64,000 bases of DNA from Irpex lacteus. Its lineage: Eukaryota; Basidiomycota; Agaricomycetes; Polyporales; Irpicaceae. The translations under genes were made by a program, and so were the position numbers. The stretch lies in contig MQVO02000001.1 in the NCBI GenBank assembly GCA_001986395.2, positions 1,674,001-1,738,000 of the forward strand, given 5' to 3'. How positions within the stretch are numbered: the first letter of the stretch is position 1; every line of letters starts with the position of its first letter. The notes beneath the pieces were generated by a model. That model made no database searches, was not told the DNA's origin, and saw only the letters and a program-made list of their open reading frames with translations. Positions 12,965 to 23,001 of this stretch are shown here, one piece after another.

Positions 12965-13171
12965 TCACCGTCTTGCCATATCAGAAGGATTCACCCACAT
13001 TTCTGACGTCCATTCCAGAGACTCCAGTTGTTCCTTCAGAACGAGCTCAATCTGATACGCCGCTTTGACCTCGTAAATTACCCCACGAAACGCTGTGTGG
13101 CAACGATTGCCTTCAGGAGATACAACATCACCGACTGTCGACAGGAGTTTTGGAAGGAGAAGAACAAGCGT
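12965..13171 (-). pseudogene. 3' part of small gene split by the retrotransposon
   Basis: This open frame on the minus strand has no start codon of its own. It becomes continuous, in the same frame, with the minus-strand frame at 24506-24620 once the LTR element and one copy of the target duplication are removed. The unspliced frame stops at 12965. A GTGAG donor there and an acceptor at 12929 could extend it to a stop at 12841, but that intron would be only 40 nt. The product would be about 105-130 residues with no family I recognise. Its neighbour before insertion was the divergent Gly-rich gene at 24722. Confidence 0.6.
13168..13171. repeat. Target-site duplication, left copy (GCGT)
   Basis: GCGT directly precedes the TG of the 5' LTR, and the same four bases follow the CA of the 3' LTR at 24506-24509. 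Shifting the boundary by one base gives a 5-bp match. Four to five bases is normal for Ty3/gypsy-type integrases, so the element is bounded as inserted. Confidence 0.7.
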
Positions 13172-14495
13172 TGACACGTGGCTGAACGGCTGCACGTTCC
13201 AGACTGCTGAAAACGGCATTTTCCGCTCGATCCGTCATCACCACGGAACTTCGCAGACGCCGCCACGGAACCATTCCATCCACGGACCTTTGTCGTGCAC
13301 GGAACACCTTCTTGTCTCAGCCCGACCTCGTGATCTCCCGGATCGTTCTACTCGTCGCGGATCTTCAAATTAACGACGGGACCCTGGCGACCACGGGCAA
13401 CCATGTGCTTTCCCCTCGGACGACCGACGCCTCGCCCCCGTTTGATCGACGGACGACTCTCTTCGGCGTTATCGGACGGACCAGAATAGCTGCCTGTCAA
13501 ATTGGTTGCTAGCGCCCCTAGCCTCGTGTTCGCAACTCCCGACGACTGCCCCTTTGGACCATATGACCACCGCTCCACCTCCTCTCTTGGCGCCCGCTAC
13601 CCTTGTATTCCTATTCGCTGTTACCTTCCCTATCGCCTGACCCTTTATTTTCCCTGCCTCTCATTCGTCCGTGCCCGCGTTCCGTCCTGCACTATCCTCC
13701 CCGTGCCGTCCCGACGTACCTGTTTCATCCAATATTGTATCCTATGACTCGTTTCTTGGCACGGATTGTGTCATTTCCCTTTACATTCGCTTAGTCACCC
13801 ATGGACAATATTTCTCTAAGTTCGATTCTACTTATGGACGCTCTACAGTATATAAGGAGACCTGTACTCGTAGGATAGGGACAAGAAATCCACCCGCTAC
13901 AGTTTACCCCTCAAACTCGCGTCCGGAACTCCTTCACACCCTCTAAAACTCTCTCTACCAAAAACTCCTTATCGCGACTTTGCGACTCTGCGTTCACTGC
14001 GACTGCGTTATACTGCGTTTGCGACTGCGACTGCGACTGCGTTACTGCGTTCCCTTTGCGACTTTGCGTGTTCCGTTCCCGTGCGTCCGATCCGTGCGTA
14101 CGGTCTGCGTTCCGTCCCATCTTCTCCCCCGGCTCCTGTAGTTCCGTTGTACCAACGGACTGTGCTAGAGTCTTCCGTGGTTTCTTGGTGCTTGTGCGTG
14201 GTTTCGACCAGTCTTAGTAGGACGTATACTTCTGTCTACGGACGGGAGGCCCTGCTGTGTGTGTCACGATCGTTGTTCCGGTTCCGTCTCTAGCAGCCAC
14301 ACTTGACCTAGTGTTGAGTTCGGATTAACTACCTCTGCGTTGCAGCGTTGATTGTTGGTTGGTCAGTCTTGGGACTCAGAGACCCTCGCACCACTACACA
14401 CTCCCTCGCTCATCGCAGGCCACGTTATCGCTCCGTTCCGGGGTTAGGTGGTCTGTAGGTTCTTGTCTCTTATCCGAGCGCGGCTTGGTGTCTCA
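13172..14495 (+). repeat. 5' long terminal repeat
   Basis: 1,324 bp, starting TGACACGTGG and ending GGTGTCTCA, repeated at 23182-24505. It contains a TATA box (13849-13856), no ATG between about 13838 and its end, and a run of tandem GCGACT-like hexamers (about 14010-14045). Short open frames inside it are identical in both copies only because the LTRs are identical; none looks coding. Confidence 0.95.
13849..13856 (+). promoter_or_regulatory. LTR TATA box
   Basis: TATATAAG in the 5' LTR (also in the 3' LTR, 10,010 bp further on). It is the only clear core-promoter element in the LTR, and would place transcription start near 13880 and the U3/R boundary there. Confidence 0.6.
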
Positions 14496-14498
14496 TTT

Positions 14499-14516
14499 TG
14501 GAGCCCACCGCGAGGG
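14499..14516 (+). other. Putative primer-binding site
   Basis: The sequence begins TGGAGCCCACCGCGAGG three bases after the 5' LTR. The leading TGG fits the CCA end of a tRNA, and position and length are right. I cannot name the tRNA from the sequence; it would have an acceptor strand starting GCCCACC. Confidence 0.55.
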
Positions 14517-14927
14517 GTCTCTCTTGACATCTCCGAGATCTGACTTTCGTTAAAAATTCCACGCCAATCATCGAGTTCCGCGGTGAGTTCCTCGAAGCAT
14601 ACCCGTAGTCGCGGAACTTCAGAGTTCGAACCACTACCCGACCCCGACACTCTCCTACACAAGCCTCGCAGATCCAGGAAGCGTTCCGTGCCCGCGGAAG
14701 AATCCCCTTACGCGTCCGCGGACGAATTCCAAGAAGTAGAAAACCAACTCGTTCCGGAAGAGGAACCCAATACTCCACCCGTTTCTTTTGATCCATCCTT
14801 GTCTACGGAACCCTCAGAACCCCAACCAATCCATTATCTCCTTGCCCGCGAATCCCATACCAATCGCCTCTTCGAAGTTATCGACCAGTACGACGCCCAA
14901 GTCTCTCACCTACAACAGCAACTAGCC

Positions 14928-17156
14928 ATGGCCACCACTCCTATGCCCCTCTCCAGCGACCGTCATGCCCCTACCTTCGATCCGGCGCAGCCCCGTACCT
15001 TGTCCCGTTACTTCCAAAACCTAGAAGAGCTCTTCACCCGTGCCGCTATTGCAGCGGACGCGGACAAAAAGTCTTACGCCACCCGTTACGTTCCGATAGA
15101 AGTCTCAGACCAATGGGACACGCTGTCCGGGTACGCGAACGGAACCTACGACGCCTGGAAGACACAGGTGTTTGCGCTCTATCCTGGGGCGGATGCTACT
15201 GTCCGTTACACTCGTCAGGGTCTTCTCGACTACGTACAGCAGTGGAGGGCCCGTGGCTTCAAAACACTTGGCGACTGGGCTGAGTTCTTCCGGAACTATC
15301 GTACTCAGGCTGCGTGGTTAGTGACCAACGGAAAGATCTCAGACATTGACCGGAACCGATGGTGTGAGGACGCCATTGGAACCCAGATGTCCGCTATCTC
15401 GACCCGCTTGCAAGTCAAACACCCTGATACTCATCCGGGTGACGGGTACGGAATGGACGCACTCGACGAAGCTATGCGGTTTCATCTTCAAGGAACTCCC
15501 ACCGTCCTATCCGCTCCCGCCGCTGCCCCAGTAACTCTCGCGACTCCCATTCCGTCCACTTCGTCCACCACGGAAACGACCATCAAAATCGAGGACGTAG
15601 CCAAGCTGTTCGAATACCTCGGACGCATGGCCTCGAGTTCCGCTGCTAACGCACCCGTTCCGCGTCCACCCACACCATCTTCCGCGAACATGGGCTGTCA
15701 CTACGACGGAAAACCAGACTGTCGTACCCACAACTGCCCCGCGGCCGCGGAGGACTTAGCAGCTGGTCGAATCCGTCGCAACGCGGAGAACAAGATCGTC
15801 CTGCCAAACGGAACGTTTGTTCCACGGAACCTCCCTGGGGAAACCATGCGCGACCGTGTCTTCGAATGGCACAGACGGAACCCTGGCCAACTTGCTGCGG
15901 GTAGTCTTTCGTACACGGCCGTCCCGGATCCAGCGGGTTCGATGTTGGTGGAGCTCGTCAACGGAACCTCCTACGACGGACAAGCTGCCTCTTACGTCTA
16001 CCACCGCGACGATGAAGAACGGATCTTTGCTCTAGAACAGGAACTCTTCAACCTGCGCAACAAGACCCGTTTCGACTCTGTACGTGTTCCGCCCATGTCA
16101 GACAAGTATCGTCGTCAACGGACGCCTGCTCCCACCAATCGTACGCCTGCCCCGGAGCCAACGTCTCAGACGGAACACACGGAACCTTCGTCATCCAAGG
16201 CAGCCTCCGCTTCCCAGCAACCTGCTACTGCGCCGGAGCCTACTAGGGAGGAACCAAGCAAGGAGCCCGCGGAACACCCCCTGGCTGGGGTCCGTGACGC
16301 AACGTACATTCCGCCTACCTCTAAGAACGTTGGGGCGCCACCCAAAGCCTCGACTCGCGATCCGGCGTTCCGTACTGCAGCTCCCGTTGAAAGCACGGAA
16401 ACCGCGGTGAAGGTACTCAACCGCGCTCTGAAGGAGGGTAGCCTCATGATCACTCCCGAGGAGCTTCTCGCTATCTCACCCGACGTCCGTTATAACCTGC
16501 GCTCCCTCATCACACCCAAACGTCTACCGGCTGCCCAGCCTACTGCTCCCTCCGCTACCTACCTTCACGAGCAAGAAGAAGTCTGCCTGCCTAGCCCGGA
16601 AGTCCTCACTTCCCAGGGCGACCTTCCTCGAGGAGTGTACCGGATCGCGGATCCTTATGAAGCGTACCTCCGTGCACTTCCTCCGGGTGAGGAACCTCGT
16701 CCCGTCAAAGTCGCCAACGAGTCCGGGTCGCTGCGCACGATCCGTGCTCTCGTAGCTAACAGCGAGGAGGTGGACTGTATTCTTGATCCGGGCTGTCAAA
16801 TCGTCGCGTGTTCCGAGGCCGTTTGCCATGAGCTTGGCTTATCCTACGATCCGACCGTGGTATTACACATGCAAAGCGCGAACGGAGGAGTCGACCGTTC
16901 CTTGGGCCTCGCCCGGAACATCCCTTTTGCTATAGGGGATATGGTCTTCTACCTCCAGGTCCACGTCATCCGGGAAGCTGCGTACGACATCCTGTTAGGC
17001 CGTCCGTTCGATATCCTGGCGTCCACCGTCGTCCGGAACTACAAGAATGAAGACCAGACTATCACTCTCACTTGTCCCAACACCGGCCGCTGCGTCACCA
17101 TCCCCACCCTACCTCGCGGAAAGCCTAAGTTCCGTCTCCCGGAACAGGGTTTTTAG
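14928..17156 (+). CDS. Gag-protease polyprotein of the retrotransposon
   Basis: Structural polyprotein with a C-terminal aspartyl protease. From the first ATG (14928, context GCCATGG) it is 742 residues, but the frame is open upstream to 14544 and that part also looks like protein, so translation may begin earlier without an AUG or after splicing. The gag core (about 14980-15500) resembles the retrotransposon Gag alpha-helical domain. A degenerate zinc-knuckle region (CHYDGKPDCRTHNC) is followed by the block IVLPNGTFVPRNLPG. The C-terminal quarter is the protease, with active-site motif LDPG in place of the usual D-T/S-G and a downstream ILLGRPF block. The stop TAG at 17154 directly follows a slippery heptamer. 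Confidence 0.88.
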   Translation: MATTPMPLSSDRHAPTFDPAQPRTLSRYFQNLEELFTRAAIAADADKKSYATRYVPIEVSDQWDTLSGYANGTYDAWKTQVFALYPGADATVRYTRQGLLDYVQQWRARGFKTLGDWAEFFRNYRTQAAWLVTNGKISDIDRNRWCEDAIGTQMSAISTRLQVKHPDTHPGDGYGMDALDEAMRFHLQGTPTVLSAPAAAPVTLATPIPSTSSTTETTIKIEDVAKLFEYLGRMASSSAANAPVPRPPTPSSANMGCHYDGKPDCRTHNCPAAAEDLAAGRIRRNAENKIVLPNGTFVPRNLPGETMRDRVFEWHRRNPGQLAAGSLSYTAVPDPAGSMLVELVNGTSYDGQAASYVYHRDDEERIFALEQELFNLRNKTRFDSVRVPPMSDKYRRQRTPAPTNRTPAPEPTSQTEHTEPSSSKAASASQQPATAPEPTREEPSKEPAEHPLAGVRDATYIPPTSKNVGAPPKASTRDPAFRTAAPVESTETAVKVLNRALKEGSLMITPEELLAISPDVRYNLRSLITPKRLPAAQPTAPSATYLHEQEEVCLPSPEVLTSQGDLPRGVYRIADPYEAYLRALPPGEEPRPVKVANESGSLRTIRALVANSEEVDCILDPGCQIVACSEAVCHELGLSYDPTVVLHMQSANGGVDRSLGLARNIPFAIGDMVFYLQVHVIREAAYDILLGRPFDILASTVVRNYKNEDQTITLTCPNTGRCVTIPTLPRGKPKFRLPEQGF
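17147..17153 (+). promoter_or_regulatory. -1 ribosomal frameshift slippery site (GGGTTTT)
   Basis: In the gag frame the site reads CAG GGT TTT TAG, so G GGT TTT is a perfect X XXY YYZ heptamer placed directly before the gag stop. Slipping back one base gives GGG TTT TTA GGG and enters the pol frame. That frame is open from 17129 (previous stop TAA at 17126-17128) through to 20668. G/C-rich sequence follows, including GAGGAGATCTC, which could fold, but I did not model a pseudoknot. Confidence 0.85.
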
Positions 17157-20100
17157 GGGTCGAGGAGTCGCGCTCAGGCCGAGGAGATCTCATCAAGCAT
17201 ATACCCCCGTCTATCGACAGTTCCGGCCCTGGTTTTCTTTCTTTCTGTCTCTCTAAGCTCACGGACGATCGTCTCTCTACTCAAATCTCTTCCCTTCTCC
17301 TTTTCGATCTCGTCTCTTCTTTCTCCGCTTCCGTGTGGCACCAGCTAGGAGCCACTCCCGATACCCTGCGTCAAATCTTCCTTGGCGCGAAGAAAAAGTA
17401 CAAGCCCGTGCACCTGAAGGTCCGTCCCGTGAAAACGGAACTACCCAAGGAGTACCGCATCGTACGCAACATATCCGGCGATCCGTTGTCGATTATGCCC
17501 GTCATCGACTATGCTCACATCCCTGACTTCGTTCCGTCCGGACGCTATACCCTCGAACGCATGCAAGAGACGGATGCACGGCTTGATCCTTTTCTCTTAC
17601 CGGAAGAGCGACGCCTGCTCCACTACTTCATGTGTCTCCATAATCAAGCCTTCGCGTGGACGGACGAAGAAAGAGGAAGCTTCCGTACCGACTTCTTCCC
17701 ACCCGTCGAATTTCCCGTCGTCCCTCACGTTCCGTGGGTAGAACGGAACATGCCTATCCCGCCCGGAATCTACGACGAATGCTGCCGGATCATACTAGAG
17801 AAGATCAAAGCTGGTGTCTACGAACCCTCAAATGCCGCCTATCGTAGTCGATGGTTCCCCGTCGCCAAGAAGAATGGCAAGCTCCGTATCGTCCACTCCT
17901 TAGAGCCTCTCAACCGCGTCACTATCCAGCATTCCGGCGTTCCGCCCATCCCGGAACACCTTGCAGAGACCTTTGGAGGACGGGCGTGCGGCGGAATCCT
18001 GGATCTCTTCGTTGGCTACGACAACCGTCCGCTTGCAGAGTCGTCGCGCGACATGACGACCTTCCAGACACCCTTTGGCGCCATGAGGATCACCACTCTC
18101 CCCATGGGTTGGACTAACAGTGTTCCGATCTTCCACGACGACGTCACCTCGATCCTCCAACCCGAAATCCCTCACGTCACCATTCCGTACATCGACGATG
18201 TCCCCGTCCGTGGTCCAGCAAGCGAGTACCGGTTGCCTAACGGTGACTGGGAACGTATTCCGTCCAATCCGGGGATCCGTCGTTTTGTCTTCGAACACTT
18301 TGAGAACCTCAATCGCGTGGTCACCCGTGTCTTCTACTGCGGCGGAACGTTCTCTGGCCCAAAATCCGTCTGCATCGCTCGCAAGTACTCCGTCGTTGGA
18401 TCCTGCTGCACCCCGGAAGGTCGTATACCGGAAGAAGATAAGGTTCGCGTCATCCGGAACTGGGGTCCGTGCAAGAATCTCTCTGAGGTTCGAGCCTTCC
18501 TCGGAACCGTTGGCGTGATCCGGATTTTCATCCGTAACTTTGCGCACCGAGCCCACCATCTTGTGAAGCTCACCCGCAAGGACGCACCTTTCGAGTGGGG
18601 GCCGGAACAGGAAGCCGCACAGGCAGACCTGAAGAAGGCCGTACTTGAATCACCCGCTCTCCGTGCAATCGACTACCGTTCCGGTGCACCCGTCATCCTC
18701 GCTGTCGACACCTCATACCTCGCAATAGGTCACTTCCTTGCTCAGTGCGATCCGGATAACCCCAAGGTTCGTTACTACAGCCGCTTCGGGTCCATCACTC
18801 TCAACGAGCGGGAAGCACGGTTCTCTCAACCAAAGCTGGAACTCTACGGACTCTACCGCTCTCTCAAAGCTCTCAAACTCTACATCATCGGTGTCCGCAA
18901 CCTCATCGTCGAGGTCGATGCGCAGCATATCAAAGGGATGATCCAGAACCCTGATCTGGCCCCTTCCGCGTCGATCAACCGATGGATTGCGGCCATCCTC
19001 ACCTTCCACTTTACACTGGTACACGTTCCGGGGGAACGTCATGGTCCGGACGGACTCTCGCGTCGCCCGCCTCAACCTGGTGACCCGGATCCACCTGACG
19101 ACGACGAAGACGAAAATCCCCTTGGCCCCTGTTTCCTAACCATGCACTTCTGGTCTCAGCTCCGTCCCTCCACTTCTCTTACATCTTCTTTCGCCAACCT
19201 GGAAGCTGAGGACCAACCTCCTCTCGAGTACCACGACGTTCCGCGAACACGGAAAGCAACGGACGCGGACAACAAGCTCTCGCAGGTTCCGTCCTTCCTC
19301 GAAACCTTTGTTCCGCCAACGGATCTTTCTGAGAAAGCCTTACAAGCGTTCGTCCGTTTTGCTACCCAGTTCTTCCTCGACAGCGGACGGCTCTGGAAGC
19401 GTGATCCGTCAGGAGCTCACAAGCTCGTTATCCCTCCGGAAGACCGCATCCGTATCCTGCGCGAATGTCACGACCGTGCTGCTCATAGAGGAGTTTATGC
19501 GACTACAGTAATGATCTCGGAACGTTTCTGGTGGCCCTTCCATATCGCGGACGCAGCCTGGTACGTCCGGACTTGCCACATCTGTCAGCTGCGTCAGAAA
19601 CGCCAGATCCTCATCCCACCCACTGTTGCGCAACCCGCCCCTCTCTTCGCCAAGATCTACGTCGATACCATGCACATGCCCAAGTCGTCCGGTTACAAGT
19701 ACATCGTCCAAGGCCGTTGTTCCATCACGCACTGGCCAGAGTTCCGTTTACTCAGGACGGAAACCGGGAAGACTATTGGCGACTGGCTCTTCGAAGACGT
19801 GCTCTGCCGTTGGGGTGGTTTGTCCGAGATCGTCTCGGATAACGGTGGCCCATTCGTCGCTGCTATCGAGTACCTTTCCAAGAAGTTCCACATCTCCCAC
19901 ATCCGTATCAGCGGATACAACTCCCGTGCTAACGGACAGGTCGAGCGTTCTCACTTCGACGTCCGCCAGTCAGTCTACAAGGCAGCGGATGGAGACGCGT
20001 CTAAGTGGGCTTCCGTGGCAGCGTCCGTCTTCTGGTCAGAACGGATCACCGTCCGCAAACGGATGGGGTGCTCCCCTTACTTCGCTGTCACTGGTACTCA

Positions 20101-20668
20101 CCCCGTCATTCCGCTCGATATCGTCGAAGCAACTTACCTGCAACCCCCTCCGGAATCCATCATGTCGACCACGGATCTCATTGCCCGTCGGGCCATAGCC
20201 CTCCAGAAGCGTCGAGAGGACCTTCAAAGGCTCCGTGACAACGTCGTCGAGTCCCGGAAACAAGCAGCCCGTCGATTCGAGCAGGACAACGCACACACCA
20301 TCAAGGATTTCAACTTCACCCGCGGATCTCTCGTGCTCATCCGGAACACAGCCATCGAGAAAGCACTCAACCGCAAGATGCGTCCACGGTACCTTGGCCC
20401 TCTCGTCGTCGTCTCTCGCAACAGAGGAGGGGCCTATGTACTGTGCGAACTTGATGGTTCCGTCCTCGATCGTCCCGTGGCCGCGTTCCGTGTCGTCCCC
20501 TACCTTGCCCGTCGTTCCATCCCCCTACCAGACGGTTTTGCGGATATTACCCCAGAACGTCTGAAGGAACTTACGGACAGCACCTCACTAGGTGATGACG
20601 ACCCGGACGAGCCCACGGATGCCGTCGATCCGCTCGACGATGACACTGAGGATCTCCCTCAACCTTAG
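17150..20668 (+). CDS. Pol: reverse transcriptase, RNase H, integrase (-1 frame)
   Basis: Expressed by -1 frameshift from gag. Domains in order: RT with WFPVAKKNGKLRIVHSLEPLN, GGILDLFVGYDN, TTLPMGWTNSVPIF and the catalytic YIDD; the linker SEVRAFLGTVG; RNase H starting AVDTSYLAIG; an HHCC zinc region (ECHDRAAHRG ... CHICQLRQ); integrase core with Asp in YVDTMHM, Asp in SDNGGPF and Glu in GQVERSH, 34 residues apart by my count; then a C-terminal domain RPRYLGPLVVVSRNRGG and an acidic tail. No chromodomain motif was seen. No in-frame ATG is needed; the first 60 codons after the shift are low-complexity. All catalytic residues are intact. Confidence 0.93.
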   Translation, partial: FLGVEESRSGRGDLIKHIPPSIDSSGPGFLSFCLSKLTDDRLSTQISSLLLFDLVSSFSASVWHQLGATPDTLRQIFLGAKKKYKPVHLKVRPVKTELPKEYRIVRNISGDPLSIMPVIDYAHIPDFVPSGRYTLERMQETDARLDPFLLPEERRLLHYFMCLHNQAFAWTDEERGSFRTDFFPPVEFPVVPHVPWVERNMPIPPGIYDECCRIILEKIKAGVYEPSNAAYRSRWFPVAKKNGKLRIVHSLEPLNRVTIQHSGVPPIPEHLAETFGGRACGGILDLFVGYDNRPLAESSRDMTTFQTPFGAMRITTLPMGWTNSVPIFHDDVTSILQPEIPHVTIPYIDDVPVRGPASEYRLPNGDWERIPSNPGIRRFVFEHFENLNRVVTRVFYCGGTFSGPKSVCIARKYSVVGSCCTPEGRIPEEDKVRVIRNWGPCKNLSEVRAFLGTVGVIRIFIRNFAHRAHHLVKLTRKDAPFEWGPEQEAAQADLKKAVLESPALRAIDYRSGAPVILAVDTSYLAIGHFLAQCDPDNPKVRYYSRFGSITLNEREARFSQPKLELYGLYRSLKALKLYIIGVRNLIVEVDAQHIKGMIQNPDLAPSASINRWIAAILTFHFTLVHVPGERHGPDGLSRRPPQPGDPDPPDDDEDENPLGPCFLTMHFWSQLRPSTSLTSSFANLEAEDQPPLEYHDVPRTRKATDADNKLSQVPSFLETFVPPTDLSEKALQAFVRFATQFFLDSGRLWKRDPSGAHKLVIPPEDRIRILRECHDRAAHRGVYATTVMISERFWWPFHIADAAWYVRTCHICQLRQKRQILIPPTVAQPAPLFAKIYVDTMHMPKSSGYKYIVQGRCSITHWPEFRLLRTETGKTIGDWLFEDVLCRWGGLSEIVSDNGGPFVAAIEYLSKKFHISHIRISGYNSRANGQVERSHFDVRQSVYKAADGDASKWASVAASVFWSERITVRKRMGCSPYFAVTGTHPVIPLDIVEATYLQPPPESIMSTTDLIARRAIALQKRREDLQRLRDNVVESRKQAARRFEQDNAHTIKDFNFTRGSLVLIRNTAIEKALNRKMRPRYLGPLVVVSRNRGGAYVLCELDGSVLDRPVAAFRVVPYLARRSIPLPDGFADITPERLKELTDSTSLGDDDPDEPTDAVDPLDDDTEDLPQP

Positions 20669-21198
20669 ACACACTTCTTTCCGTCTATTTTCTTTTCCGT
20701 CTTATTTCTTCCACACTCCTTCCGTTCCGTTTTGATCTCACTAACCCATGGACTCACCCGTTCCGTTTCGCCCGGATCTCCTTTAAAGGAGTCCCCTTTT
20801 AGGTCGATGATGAGCTAGCTCTGATGACCACTCACTTCGACTTTCCCTCGTGCCCTGGGGACAGGGCTTCTTTGTTTCAGTAGGGAGGAGGAAGGCAGAA
20901 ATGCCCAAATCCGCCCAACGAAAAACGGACCCGGTCGCTCAGGCATGGAACTCGAATTTTTGGACTATTTTTCGACTTTTGCGCCTCGTATGCACTCATT
21001 CTCATGCCGTTTTCCTACTTACACCACCCAGAAAATACTCACTTATTATTCTCCTTCTCATCACTCCCTTTTATCCTTCAGAAACACGGACACTTTATAG
21101 TATACACACGAGCGGATACTTTACAGGATTCGAAACGCGCGGAACATGGAACAGGCGGAACACGGACAACGGATACGAGCGACCCCTCAAGACCCAAG
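20669..21198. other. Region between pol and the antisense gene
   Basis: It holds an internal polypurine tract copy (20875-20892) and then the 3' flank of the antisense gene. Plus-strand frames here show no domain and overlap the end of the antisense gene, so I do not call a gene. Confidence 0.5.
20875..20892 (+). repeat. Internal copy of the polypurine tract
   Basis: TTTCAGTAGGGAGGAGGA is identical to the 18 bases ending at 23181, just before the 3' LTR. Similarity continues upstream (GGGGACAGGGCTTC against GGGGACGGCTTC). The pair brackets the antisense gene as an imperfect direct repeat of about 35 bp. Confidence 0.8.
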
Positions 21199-23001
21199 CT
21201 ACTTCTTCGCTGGAGCCTTTCCCTTCCCGACAACGACTTCATCGACCTCCATCTCAGCATCCTCTTCGCCCTCAGCGTCGACGTCGACGACTTCAGGCTC
21301 CGTGGGAGACGGAGGTGGCATCACGGAACGAGGCCCGGACGACGAACTCGCGATCAAGGCCTCCGTCTCAGCGATCTTGTAGTCGAGAGCGTGAAGCTCT
21401 GCAGCCTGCACCGCACGATAGGCGCGCATCTCAGCCAGGTAGCCCAGGAGATACGCCCGATGGAGCTCTTCCGGCGTGTAGGAGAGGAACGAGCGCCGCG
21501 TTCCGTGCGCCAGGAAGGGAGCAAGCATCGCATGGGGAACCGTGTTGGGCGGGATAGCTGCAAACGGATTAGTCCACGGAACCACGGAGGGAGACGATGA
21601 ACTTACCAAAAGGCTCCTGCGCGGACGACGAGGAAGGGAGGGAGCGAGTGGCAGCCACGGGAGGAGCGCGAGGGCGCGAAGCGGTAGCACGACGAGGAGC
21701 AGCCTGGCGTTCCGGGACACTGGTGTCCGCGGGAGCAACCTGGCTCTTCGATCCGCCCTGCGCCAACCGCGGATCCTTCGCTGCTGCGCCCCTGGGAACG
21801 GGCTGAGGGCGACGACGTGTTGCTGGCACTGGGGCGGGAGGCTCGACCACGACCGGCTCGTCTTCCTGATCCGCGGCTCTCGACCTTCCACGACGGGCAG
21901 CCTTACCCGAGGAAAACGCGCAGGTGATCTTGAGGACGGCGCAGCTCACGCACGCGTGGGTGGTACCGTCCTTGACCGGAACCACGCATTCAGTCTTCGA
22001 GCGGGCTCTACACTGGGGGCACTGGTAGGACCCATAAGTGTATATCTCCTGATCCGGGCGACCGTCGAACAACCCACTCACCATGGCACCGCCGCGGTGG
22101 ACGGTCTGCTCTTCCGTGGCGGCAGCAGCCTTGCGAGCCCGCTTGGGCTTGGGTCCGGACGTGCCCTGCACGAGCGTCGCGGAACGGTCGCGGGTGCGAC
22201 TGGTACGGGGGGAACTCTCTTCCTTCTCCTCCTCCTCTTCCTTCTCCTCCTCGTCATCCTTCTCCTCTTCCTCCTCGGCCTGCGACGACGCCTCTCCGTC
22301 TTTGTCAACCTCTCCTGCCGCATCTGCATCCCCATCTGCGTCTGCACCCTCCTCGCCCGCGCCCCCAGCCTCGCCCATGGTGGTGTCGACGTCCTCAGCA
22401 CCCGCACCCGTTCCCGTGCCCACCACAGTAGCATCGTCCGTGGGACCCGTCTTGTCCCCGGAACCCGTGTCGAGCGGAACGGAGCCAGGGCCAGCAGCAG
22501 GCGTGGCCTGAGTCTGAGACGTGGCGGCGCCTGGGGTGACCCCCTCGTCGAGTTGGATGGGCGTGGGACCACCATGGATAGCCCGGTTGGCAGGCGTCAC
22601 GGAGACTTGGCGAAGGAAGCGCAAGTTGCGCAAGGCAACCTGACGTTCCGGGCTGATGAGGCCCTGACGATGGTACTCCTGGACAAAGGGGGAGGCCACG
22701 GACAACGCGTCGACCAGGGACTCTACGACGGACAGGGACATCTCGTGGCGGAGCTCCCAGAGGGCCTCCGCGGCACCAAGGATCCCCTCCCTGAGAGCCT
22801 CGTCACCCACGGTCTCCAATTCTTCAACCGCGGAAGCCTGCACCACGACCAGTCAGCCAATCCGCTCGCAGAGGCGATCCGTCCACTCACCAGCACGGAA
22901 CGGAACTTGACTTGCCACTGGGCACTCTCCAGCTGAGCTATCTCGCGTTCCGTGAAGCAACGGAGACGCTGGATAGCGAAGTCGACTGCGAGGGGAGACA
23001 T
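21199..23001 (-). CDS. Antisense gene in the retrotransposon; Cys-cluster protein
   Basis: Three exons on the strand opposite gag-pol: 23001-22891 (MSPLAVDF start), 22837 down to an intron near 21570 (GTAAG to CAG), then to the stop at 21199. The 53-nt intron 22838-22890 has clean GTGAGT/CAG borders. The product is about 575 residues. It has a helical N-terminus, a Gly/Ala/Asp region, a long Glu/Asp/Lys run, a basic patch, then a cysteine cluster CPQC-x7-C-x11-CVSC-x6-C followed by a basic stretch. The spacing is close to a fungal Zn(II)2Cys6 cluster but not identical. A C-terminal helical segment ends in an acidic tail. It may bind nucleic acid, possibly regulating the element; that is inference. 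Confidence 0.7.

Noticed and set aside
14010..14045. GCGACT repeats as a CRISPR-like or satellite array
   Set aside because: Units are six bases, irregular and without spacers; a simple tandem repeat inside the LTR.
13312..14120. Several short open frames repeated at 23322-24130
   Set aside because: They are identical only because they lie in the two LTRs; they overlap each other and show no protein features.
14583..14927. GTG as the gag start
   Set aside because: A GTG start is a convention for open frames, not evidence; the first ATG is 14928. The upstream open part is reported as a finding instead.
22083..22511. Ser/Pro-rich plus-strand frame
   Set aside because: It is the reverse of the acidic and Glu-rich part of the antisense gene; the minus-strand frame has splice sites and a cysteine cluster.
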